Below are positions 46,772-56,269 of a DNA stretch of 64,000 nucleotides, in pieces. The position numbers and the translations under genes were made by a program. Location of the stretch: NCBI RefSeq assembly GCF_000346465.2, contig NC_034014.1, positions 24,856,810 to 24,920,809 of the forward strand, given 5' to 3'. The notes beneath the pieces were generated by a model. It worked only from the letters and a program-made list of their open reading frames with translations, did not search any database and was not told the DNA's origin. This DNA is from Prunus persica. Taxonomy: Eukaryota; Streptophyta; Magnoliopsida; Rosales; Rosaceae. Every line of letters starts with the position of its first letter. Position 1 is the first letter of the stretch.

Positions 46772-48190
46772 ATGGATGATGAATCAAGTGGTGTGGTGAA
46801 GCTGCTAGTTCGTGGTCGAAAACGATATCGAATAAAGTCATATACTTCAGAGCCAAAAAATAAAACTAGGAAGGTATTACAAGAAGACGTCCTGCTGGAA
46901 ATTCTCTCAAAGCTGCCTGCCAAGTCTGTACTCAGGTTTAGATGCGTCTCAAAAGAGTGGTATGGTCTCACCAAATCTTCTTATTTCATTGCTAGACATG
47001 TCCTTCTTCATCGCTCTCGCTCTGCTCAGAATCCCGGTCTTCTCCTTGTCTCGAGAAAAAGGATAAGCGCTAATGAAGAAAGTGTCAAGCTTTCATTGCT
47101 TCGTGAGGAAGAAAAAACACTTCCTGTGCCTTTCTCTTTCCGTCCCCCTAAAAATCCGCAAATCTTTAGCCGCTGGAAATATTTTGCCCTTGTGGGATCT
47201 AGTAATGGTTTAGTTTGTTGTGTTCTGTTCATTCAGAATGAGATAAAAAATGAGAAGTATAATACTAGTACTGCGGAAGTGGAGGTGAAGGAAGCTGCTC
47301 CTGCTCCTTCTGGGCGTACTGAATTAGTAGTAGTATGGAACCCGGCAACAGAACAATTTAGGTATCTCCCACCAATTAATCCTTTTGAGGAGGAGGAGAA
47401 GGAGGAGGGCAAAGGCATCCAAGGGCGTCGTCGAGTACGTAAACGGTGGGATTCTTGTAAGTGTAACTATCCTCTTTTAGGTTTTGATTTCTTACCAGAG
47501 ATTAGTGAATACAAAGTGGTGAGAGTTTTTCCGGCACCTTATGGCGGTAATGACGACGACGAAGAAGACGATGATAGTGAAAAAGTAGTTATATTTCAAG
47601 CCCAAGTGTTCCTCCAAAGTACAAATTCATGGAAAGATGTCGAAGACAAATTAGAGTTTCCATCATTTAAAGTTTGTCTAACAGCTGTTTCGGTTACCGT
47701 GAATGGAGTGATGTATTGGTTGGTAGAGCAAACGTCGGCGGAGTACTATCTTGTGTCATTCAATTTACATGAAGAGGCTTTTTATTTGATGCCACTACCA
47801 ATAGAATGGCGTCGTCTTGGTAGAGAATTTGATTTGGAAGCATGGAATAATAGTTCAGTTGCAATTCTAAGATGTACGAATAATCCAGAAAATGGCGATT
47901 TGGAGCGAGTGCTTTGGGTGCCCACTCATGATCAAGAATCTAAGGAGCCAGTTTGGGTTCAACAATTTAGAATCACATCCGAAGTATTTGCAGGAGTACG
48001 GATCGTAGGAGTTTGGAAGGATCAATATATATTCTCCAAACGATTAGAATATGAAGATGATCCAATTGAGCCGGATGAAAACTTGTTTGGGTATGACCAT
48101 GGAAGCGACACTAAAAAGCTTCTCAATCATGGCCAAACCGACTGGTTTTATGGAGGAGTACATTATGTGGAGAGCCTAGTTCCAGTCTAG
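46772..48190 (+). CDS. F-box protein with FBA-type C-terminus, intact
   Basis: A single exon of 472 residues, start MDDESSG shared with the split paralogue. The basic block RGRKRYRIKSYTSEP is at 12-27 and the F-box VLLEILSKLPAKSVLRFRCV at about 40-60, followed by VSKEWYGLTKSSYFIARH. The FBA-like region runs from WKYFALVGSSNGLVCC (about 133) through VVWNPATEQFRYLPP, GFDFLPEISEYKVVRVFPAP and VNGVMYWLVEQTSAEYYLVS (about 310). An acidic run DDDEEDDDSE separates parts. The protein probably acts as substrate adaptor in an SCF ubiquitin ligase; the target is unknown. It is the working copy of a local pair, the other being split by the CACTA element. Confidence 0.92.
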   Translation: MDDESSGVVKLLVRGRKRYRIKSYTSEPKNKTRKVLQEDVLLEILSKLPAKSVLRFRCVSKEWYGLTKSSYFIARHVLLHRSRSAQNPGLLLVSRKRISANEESVKLSLLREEEKTLPVPFSFRPPKNPQIFSRWKYFALVGSSNGLVCCVLFIQNEIKNEKYNTSTAEVEVKEAAPAPSGRTELVVVWNPATEQFRYLPPINPFEEEEKEEGKGIQGRRRVRKRWDSCKCNYPLLGFDFLPEISEYKVVRVFPAPYGGNDDDEEDDDSEKVVIFQAQVFLQSTNSWKDVEDKLEFPSFKVCLTAVSVTVNGVMYWLVEQTSAEYYLVSFNLHEEAFYLMPLPIEWRRLGREFDLEAWNNSSVAILRCTNNPENGDLERVLWVPTHDQESKEPVWVQQFRITSEVFAGVRIVGVWKDQYIFSKRLEYEDDPIEPDENLFGYDHGSDTKKLLNHGQTDWFYGGVHYVESLVPV

Positions 48191-48647
48191 ATATTTCACC
48201 TAGCTACTCCATCTAAACCTAATTAATAATATGTACGTAGCTAGGTGATCAAAGTTGTCCCATACCTCGGGTGTTGGAACACCTCGTGGTTTTTATCAAA
48301 AAAAGTTGTCCTATACCATATGATATGTGAATTGATATCGATCAAATCTAGTTAGGCTGTGTTTTTTTTTTTTTTTGGCGCATTTCATGTACATGTACGT
48401 ACGTAATTGGTATTGGTACATTTTTGTGAAATCTGATAGATTTAATGCATTAGTTGTTGTAAATATATTAGTGTGGATGAGATATAATTGTCGAGGTACA
48501 TCACTATATTGTAATGCAATCCTTAGTCCATGCTCCCTTTAAGCTTTAATTAGAGCATATCCTCAATGTTGGTGGTCTTTATATTGGGTTTCTATCCACC
48601 ACTTTAGAGACACATTTAAAGATCAAGTAGAATTTTTGGGTCTCTAA
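48191..48647. other. 3' flank of the F-box gene
   Basis: The first part resembles the 3' flank of the split copy (gtgatcaaagttgtc). No gene. Confidence 0.5.
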
Positions 48648-49343
48648 GAGCATGTCCACCGCTGCACCAAACCTGGGCAAAAGGCCCCCCTGGCAGCCCA
48701 TTTCAGCTCCAGCGCTCAACAATGAGCCAAGGCAAATGGTGGGTCCCACCAGCCTGGGCAAGCCCAAGGGCTAATTCTGCCTGGGCTGTTGCCCTCGGGC
48801 TGCTGACGTCAGCATGATGTCAACAGCTGATTTTCAAAAAATTTATTACTGTTGGACCCACCAGCCCACATTGCCCAATAGTTACAAGCCATGTGGCTTC
48901 TCCTGGAGCCTCCGATCAAAAAATATTGCACAATCCAACGATTGTCCAATTTTTGGCTTTAAAAAATTGAACAAAAAATCAAAAAATTTTACAAAAAATA
49001 TCAAAAAATTCTGAAATTTTTTTCTATACATACCTATCAATATTATTCACTTTCCACACCAATTTAATTTCAAAATTTTGTCCGAAAATGTTATCTTGAT
49101 TTTTAGGTGAGGATTTTACGATAAATATTAACACTTGGGAATTGAAAATCTTATCCGAAAAGCTTATCAAAATCAATGGTTTAAGTATAAAAAAAATAAA
49201 ATAAATTTAAGTGAATAGTAATTGCCTTAGACTTATCCCTCATGGATGGAACCACAAATAGTAAGCCTGACACTATTCACGTGAATAGTGGCAGCCCTTA
49301 CTTACCCTTGCCCTAGACTTAGCCCTTGTGGGTGGAGATGCTC
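48648..49343. mobile_element. PIF/Harbinger-type MITE, 696 bp (family H)
   Basis: The ends gagcatgtccacc and ggtggagatgctc are inverted repeats, with TAA duplications at 48645-48647 and 49344-49346. The interior (cctgggcaagccc, ctgacgtcag, cactattcacgtgaatagt) matches the 453-bp element at 14791. Confidence 0.88.
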
Positions 49344-49346
49344 TAA

Positions 49347-49851
49347 GCCATCTCCGGCTCTGAAGACTCAAACCCCTTTTGTTTTTTGTTTTTTGTTTTT
49401 TGTTTTTTTTGGTACAAAGAAATAAATCTAAAAGATAAGGGAGACGGAGAAAACAACTACAGTTATGATTGAGTTAAAATTGTTGGGTTTGATTGTGGGA
49501 AAAATTAGGAGCTTTTGGGCTGATGTGCAGGCCACATGCAAACAAAGGACAAGATAGGCCCCAGCTGACGCATGTGTGTAAGGGGACTTTTGGGCCGCGT
49601 GTGAGGCCTAAATCTTGTGGCAGAGATATTCTACAATCTTTTTTTAATATGAAGTTAACATCTACTCTCCCATCAAACCGATATAATTTTTTTTTTGGAC
49701 TAAATCTAACCATCACAAAGAAGAGAGTGTACTTGAGTAAGATATTCAGGGGCTACTTGAGGAATAAATCCATATTGGAGATTGACCCCAAAAAAAAAAA
49801 AAAAAAAATTCTTGGAAAAGTATGAAAGCAGTGTTGTGATATTAGTGTATA
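49347..49851. other. Downstream of the SRF-like gene
   Basis: No gene; specifically no kinase-domain coding sequence was found here on the minus strand. A (gtttttt)n tract lies at about 49380-49410. Confidence 0.5.
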
Positions 49852-50184
49852 CTAGATATCAGGATCGGGATCTTTGAAATCTTCATCGGGTTGTTGACAA
49901 ATAAGTTGCACTCCTTTCTTCATCGGCGGTGAGGGGCGTTTCTTCCTCCTCTCCAACTTATTCACTTTTTTATTCAGCTCATTCATATCTTTCCCCTCTA
50001 CCACCTGCCACTCCACCAGCTTCATGAATCCACCTTTTTCAAACCTCTCATCCAAGTCTTTTGGTGCATTTGTAAACCTCTGAATCTGAGGTCCTAATTC
50101 TTCTTCGTCAGTAAGTTTCCTTTTCCCCTTATTGAGGTTGCTAGCCAATACTAGGCCAACCCCAATAAACACAGTGAACATAAG

Positions 50185-50205
50185 AGCAAGATATATCTTT
50201 TTTTT
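50185..50205 (-). other. Poly-A frameshift in the SRF-like last exon
   Basis: The plus strand reads atatcttttttttttatctt. The relic at about 21940 reads continuously through the same place without the T/A run. The inserted 13 bases put the membrane segment out of frame with the LRR part. Confidence 0.7.
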
Positions 50206-50869
50206 TTATCTTACTCTTGTGTTCTTCTTGGAAAACATTGGAAAAATTGATCTGATGATCATTGTTTTCGATGTTCCTGTTAAGAATCAAGAAGAAAACC
50301 AGATTTTTTAAATTAAAAAAACAAAAGGAAAACTAATGCTGGCAAAGGGCAGATAGAGTGACGCACAGATTAGTTAGTGGAAGCTCAACTAGATAAGCAA
50401 CTGATCTACTAAATTTGTTGTTCTGCAAGAACCTGCAGGCAGATGCACCCATTGGACATGTGAAATCGCTGACACATAATTCACTATGACAAGCAAGAAA
50501 AAAACTAACTAAAGCAAAACACAAACTCACAATCCAGTGAGGTTTGCCAAGGATTTGAATGAATTGGGATCTCCAGTAAAGTTATTGTATGACAAATCCC
50601 TGCAGAAATCAAAACTCACAAGTAAGAAAGGCATATCATTTTGTATGAAAAATCCCTGCAGAAATCAGTTTTCTCTGCCTTTGTTCAAATTCAATTCATA
50701 TTGTTCTTTACTTTTATGGTCGTGCTCTCTGTCATGACATCTTGCTTTGCGGAATAATTGCATATTTTAAATACAACTTCAGTTTTGGATCAAAGCATGT
50801 TTTAGCATGATTGTAATATCATTCTAGATCAAAGTCTTATTTGTATGGTTGTCTGTTTTTAAATTTCAA

Positions 50870-51850
50870 GTTATGAACACTACAAACATAAACACCATCG
50901 AAACCCTGACTGGTTCCAACTACAAGAAATGGAAAAGGGATCTTGAGATAGCTCCTGGACTTCTGGATATTGATATGGCAATAAGAGGAGCAAGCTCCAG
51001 AAAAACCAGAAGAGTAAGCAATTGCTGAGGAAAAGGCCTATTTTGCCAAATGGGAAAGGGCAATTCAGTTTTGTATGATACCAAGAAAGGTTGCTTAAAT
51101 CTTTAGTCATGACAGTTGTGGGAGGCCTCCAATGTGTTGAACAATAATATTATCAAAGACAGAGAAAGAGAATTGCTTGTTTTATCTCAAAGGGTTTTAT
51201 ATTGAAAAGGGGTACTTGAGAAACTTAAAATGGAAGGTTGCACCGATTATGATGTACCAATATCAGATTGAGATAAATTCAGTGATGAACATGCACTAGA
51301 CAGATTGCATATGCAAGATAAGCCTTAGGCCTCTCAATTGTAGGCAGCTTAATGTGTGTACAGGCCAAGCTTATTATGCAGCAGAAAAGAAAATGTTGAG
51401 ATATTTGCGCATGAGTAAGGAGTACAAATTTTGTTTACAAAAGAGGAGATATAAAACTTCTCAGAAGTTGACATCTGTTTTTATGTCTTGCCTGATGGCG
51501 GTGCAATAACCAGAGAAGATGAGCTGAATCATACTATAATCACGATATTGCAGACTGAGTTCATAGTATACTACGAGGTATGAGATTTTCACAACAAAAG
51601 TTGAGGATATCGAACTTAGTTTAAAGCCCTGTATTGTTATGGATGAGAACAGTGCTATAGTTTAAGGCAACAAGAGGTTGACTGGTTCGGAGTTACGGTA
51701 AAGTGTTCAAAGAAAAGATTCATATATGATTGGAGCAAGTCCTAAAACAGCAGAGCTATTGTCCAAGCAATTGTCAAGTAATATTTACATAGACGTACTT
51801 GTTACTAGCATAATTTAGCTAGACAGTTTGGATGCCCAGGACCAGTGGGA
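50870..51850 (+). mobile_element. Decayed Ty1/copia gag fragment
   Basis: The plus strand from about 50875 reads NTTNINTIETLTGSNYKKW, KRDLEIAPGLLDIDMAIRGA, then after a frameshift ends as FAKWE-like and YDTKKG-like pieces: the gag start of a plant copia element. Stops and shifts follow and the rest is barely recognisable. It lies within intron 6 of the SRF-like gene, in opposite orientation, and explains that intron's length (1.4 kb). Confidence 0.75.
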
Positions 51851-53069
51851 GCATTTTGATGTTCTTTGTTTTGATTGGTTGCTTACAAGAAGGTTGCATA
51901 GAGGGGTCATTTGGAAATTAAATTGTAAGTTATTTTCTCAATAGATTTTTCTTTCTTTGCTAGAAGTTTGCTAAGCATATAGAAAAAATTAAAAGGACTG
52001 TGAAAGGAAGCATACAGTTCTCTTAAATTCTGCAGGCCTGTAAAAACATTGCCAACAGGTCCAGATAACAAATTGTGGCTTAGATTCCTGCAAGAAAGGA
52101 AAAGTTACAACTTATGTTGAATAATCATGAACCAGAGCCAGTAAAGATAAGCAGTATACAACTCACAAATGTCGGAGACTTTTCATGGCAGGTAAAGAAT
52201 GAGGAATAGAGGTCAAAGAGTTGCATGCCAGATTGCTGCACACGTCATTAAGCAATGAGCATAAATATCAAAATTGTAGAACATGTAAAACAAAACCAGT
52301 TGTATGAACGAGGAATCGTACTTACATATGAGTGGCATTTGGGGGTAAGACATATGGAATTTCACCCACAATGTTATTGGAACTAACATCCCTATAAGAA
52401 GAAACCAGATGAAAAGGTTTGCACAAACCATATGTGAAGTAATTTAATTTATAATTTAAAAAAACTTAACAGTGTCTTCAGGTTGAACATATTATGGAGC
52501 TGTGCACTAAGATACCCCGAGAGGTTCAGCCCCTGAAGTTTACTGCATAAGGTGAGAGCGGAATTAAGTTTAGTACATAATCCAAGTATAGTTAATATTG
52601 CCATCAATAAAAGAATTATTGTACTAGTAGCATTACAGGTGTATTACAGATGACCCAGAACATGACACTCCAACCCATGATTCACCACAAGGATCCCCAC
52701 CATCCAATCTCCATCCCTTCAGCTGCGGAGGGCTGTTAAGAGCCTCGTAAAAATCTTGAAGAGCCGTGACTGCAGTGCATAGAGTTAAAGAACAAATATG
52801 ATGGAGATTTATAAAATCAACAAACTCCATAGAATCAAAAAGATTTCACGCAACACAGACAGAAACTTGAATCCAAGAAATGCATAGTTTCGGATTCTTT
52901 CTATTTTTTTCTACTTTCATCAGAGAACATAAAATCCATCAAAAGACCAAAAAAAATAATGATTGTAAGAGTTACCATCACTTGGAGCAGTGAATGCCAC
53001 CGCTTGGAAAGCCAGAATAGCCGACATGAAAGTTAATGTGAAGCACATCCATACGCTCTGTTTTGCCAT

Positions 53070-54169
53070 ACTCACGAAAATCAAATGCAGGCTGCGGAAA
53101 TCAACGAAAATAAAAATCGTTAGAAATGAAACGAAGCTAAACAAAATCAATTTCCTGTTTTGCCATACACAATCAATCGTTAGAAATGCACATTTTTCCT
53201 ATTTTCCTCCATTTTCTCGGAAACCAAACGGAACAGGAAACGCAATCAATAACACATTTCTAAAGCGGAAAATCAAAAGAAGATAAAGAAGAACCTTGGA
53301 GGAAGCGTCGTAGAGAGAGAGAGAGAGAGCGAGAGAGAGATTGTGAAGCAGAGAGAGAGGGTTGCGTGCTGTGTAAGTTGCAGAGAGCTAGAGAGTGTGA
53401 GAGAAAAGAGACTGTAGCAATGTCTTAACCAGCTTGACCTTCGTTGAATAGCTGGACCCCACGTCAACACAAATCAAAACAGCTTCGCACGTGCCACTGG
53501 GCACATTTTCCTTTGGAGATATTAAATTACAGAAACGACGTCGTTGCCGAGGCCTTGGTCCTTGCAGGAGCGAAGGAACCCGGTCTATCTCCGGTCCGTT
53601 GAATAGCTGATTGTCGTTTACTTCTGTTTGTCCTAGCGGCTAATTTGTGCTGTTAGTTATAAATATGGTGGTAATTTTTTTTTGACGGAATTATGGTGGT
53701 AATTTAAAATAGACATTTTCTTGAATTTAACTTGGGATCTATTGTAAGAAAAGATAAATTAGGATTTAACATTTAAAGCCACACCCAGTTATTTGCTCAT
53801 GACACCCTTCCATTTTCCTCATAATATGTATTTCCACTGTCTGTATTTATTTAGTTAAATAATTAAATAACAAAACTTTTTTTTTCCTTTTTCCTTTCCC
53901 ATCAAACGTGGTAAATTTATCCAAAGTGCTTCAAAGAAATTCACAAACCATCAATATCATAATAAGATTCCAAAATCCAAAATAGTAGGTTTATTGCTAG
54001 GTAAGCAGTTTCAAGCCTCGAAGGCTAACCTTAAAACATACACGCACAAAGCATAGCCAGTTTAGGTTTTCTACCCAACAAAACATAATAAAACCTTCAA
54101 AAGGTTCCAAAGTTTTAAGACACAATAATAAGGCATTCATAAGAACTGGAGAACAACAAGGGACCACTT
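53070..54169. other. SRF-like gene promoter and intergenic DNA (duplication copy A)
   Basis: The stretch 53290-53560 (aggaagcgtcg, GA-rich leader, ttgcagagagctagaga, ttcgcacgtgccac, aacgacgtcgttgccgagg) recurs at 54965-55205, and 53690-54000 recurs at 55230-56100 with insertions. gcacgtgc at about 53487 is a G-box-like palindrome kept in both copies. Confidence 0.7.
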
Positions 54170-54645
54170 TTAAAGTGACCAGTGAATCTGCTGACTGCCG
54201 GTGTCGTAGCCCCTGGTGTGTCCAAGTTCCATGTGTTGCTGCCTCCTGCTGCTCCGTTGAGACAACTCAAGCACACCAGAGTACTGAGTACTAAGGGGAG
54301 GCTGCGACATTTGACCGAGACCAAGATCAGGAAGCATCTCGTGTGAGCTGCTACCGGCTTCATTTCCCTTGAAACCCCATGAAGTGGTCGGAAAGTGGTT
54401 GGAGGTCCCAGCATGAGTGATCGGTTGACCCACAGGTGGCCCTTGAGTGTTTATCAAGGTGTTCATCCCAACACCCGATACCTAGAGCCCCATGGTTGAT
54501 TTGACAGAATAGAGAGAGCACAGCTTTGAGTCAGTGACTCCTGTGACGCATTCTCCCGGAGGAATTCCAGGACCAGGATAACTAGTCCCGCCCGCTGAAC
54601 CCTGCAGTTAAAGAGGCCTGATGGAGTAATCTCATAACTTTAGTA
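54170..54645 (-). pseudogene. Truncated duplicate of the SPL9-like 3' exon
   Basis: The minus strand repeats the last part of the SPL9-like exon 3 (56270-56740): [12 protein letters not shown], then a one-base insertion (cagctttgagtc against cagcttgagtc) shifts the frame, followed by [20 protein letters not shown] and an end in HTRGYDTGSQQIHWSL. The SBP domain and promoter are absent. The miR156 complement survives at 54502-54521 with one change. Confidence 0.88.
54502..54521 (-). promoter_or_regulatory. Decayed miR156 site in the SPL pseudogene
   Basis: tgacagaatagagagagcac on the plus strand, one change from the functional site at 56609-56628, near the middle of the pairing. Confidence 0.85.
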
Positions 54646-54849
54646 TTGAAAAATCTTAGGTCAGTATCACATCGGTGTCAAGTTCTTCACCCATGCACTC
54701 TCCTTTTGCAGATCCCTCATAGCTTTTCAGAGGAACACATCTATCGAAGGCAAGCCACTTCTAAGTTGGTCTCCAATTGTGGTCATCCATTTTTTGGCAT
54801 CAACAGGAAAGAAAAATCACTAGTACATAAATTGAAGTAAAAAATGCAT
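54646..54849. other. Unique insert between the duplication copies
   Basis: About 200 bases with no counterpart in copy B and no recognisable feature. Confidence 0.4.
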
Positions 54850-56269
54850 ATTTTTTCAATTTTCCTAAATTTTCTCATTAACCAAACGGAAGAGAAAGTG
54901 TTCAAGAAAGGCTAAGTAAACTGACCGAAACGCAATCAACACCACATTTGTAAAGACGACGAACATTTGGAGGAAGCGTCGGGGAGAGAGAGAGAGATAT
55001 TGAAGCTGAGAGGGTTTGGAATGCGTGTTGTGGTAGTTGCAGAGAGCTAGAGATGCAATGAGAGTGAGTGACTGATAACAATGTCTTAATAAGCTTTGGA
55101 CCGTCATTGAATAAATGAACTCTCACGTCAGCACAAAACTGTTTCGCACGTGCCACTTCTCCGGGGTTTCTTAGAACGAAAAAACGACGTCATTGCCGAG
55201 GCGCCAAGTTGTGCCTTTAGTTATAAAATATGGCGGTAAAATAGACATTTTATTTTATTTTATTTTATTTTATTTTTTGAGGACTTTTTTTTATTGAGAA
55301 TAGCGATAACATATTAAATTCACACACACTACATAAATGCTATAACTAGAACTCAGGACCCTATCTGAAGGAGTAAATACTCATACTACTACACTAGTGG
55401 GTCCTTTGTTTTTATTGAATTTAATTTAGGATCTGTTGTAAGAAAAGATAAATTAGAATTTGACATTTAATGGCACACCCAGTTATTTGCTCATCACACC
55501 CTCCATTTTCATCATAATATTTATTTTTACTGTCTTTATTTATTTAGTTAAATAATTAAATAATGAGGGCAGATCCACAAAAATGATTGAGATTAAACAA
55601 ATTAATTATTTTATTTTATTTATAAATGATATATTGGAATTAATTTTTGTGTTCTTCTGACTCATACTGTACGTAGACTTCCTACTTCTTGAACAATGAC
55701 AATTTTCGGTACCCAACTCACCCAAACGGACTATAGATGATCCCTTCATAATCATACAAGTCATTCTGGGTTTAAAGCTTTATCCCCTTTCTGATTCACT
55801 TCTTTTTCGTGTCCCTACTCATCCCTCATTATCTATAATTAAAATAGAGAAAATACTCAATTCAAATATGCCTCAACCAGATAAAAGAACGGATGCATCA
55901 ACAAAACTTTGAGATTCTTACAGCAAATATGTCCAAGATTATGTTATCAACAAAGCTTTTTTTATTTTTCCTTTCCCCTGAAACGCGTTAAATTTATCCA
56001 AAGTGCTTCAAAGAAATTCACCAACCAGCAATAATCATAATAAGATTCTAAAATCCAAAATAGTAGCTTCATTGCTAGGTAGGCACTTCAAGCCTTGAAT
56101 GCTAACCTTAGATTCTGATCTTCTTAGTCTTAACAAAACATACATACACAAAGCATAGCCAGTTTAAGTTTTCTACCCAACAAAACATAATAAAACCTTC
56201 AAAAGGTTCCAAAGTTTTAAGACACAATAACAAGGCATTCATAAGAACTGGAGAACCAAGGGACCTATT
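54850..56269. other. Second copy of the SRF-promoter/SPL-downstream region (copy B)
   Basis: Paralogous to 53190-54169. It contains SRF-type leader and promoter sequence with no SRF coding exon attached. Two insertions distinguish it from copy A: about 55245-55420, beginning with a (TTTTA)n tract, and about 55565-55955. No gene. Confidence 0.7.

Larger units (their letters stand above)
49852..53069 (-). pseudogene. STRUBBELIG-family-like LRR membrane protein gene lacking the kinase domain
   Basis: Nine minus-strand exons: 53069-52976, 52769-52637, 52542-52471, 52391-52326, 52235-52167, 52087-52016, 50599-50531, 50432-50367, 50276-49852. The first encodes a signal peptide (MAKQSVWMCFTLTFMSAILA). 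The second gives the SUB-type cap (ALQDFYEALNSPPQLKGW, GGDPCGESWVGVSC). Six short exons each encode one LRR, the exon plan of STRUBBELIG-receptor genes. The last exon gives a membrane segment (LALMFTVFIGVGLVLA) and a charged tail ending DPDPDI, with no kinase. A run of 10 A's (with a repeated GAT, 13 bp extra relative to the relic at 21.9 kb) lies before the membrane segment and shifts the frame. It may be a pseudogene, or express a secreted ectodomain. Intron 6 holds a copia fragment. Confidence 0.75.

Noticed and set aside
49493..49825. Plus-strand frame of 110 residues
   Set aside because: Ends in a lysine run from a poly-A tract and overlaps the 3' side of the SRF-like gene; no domain.
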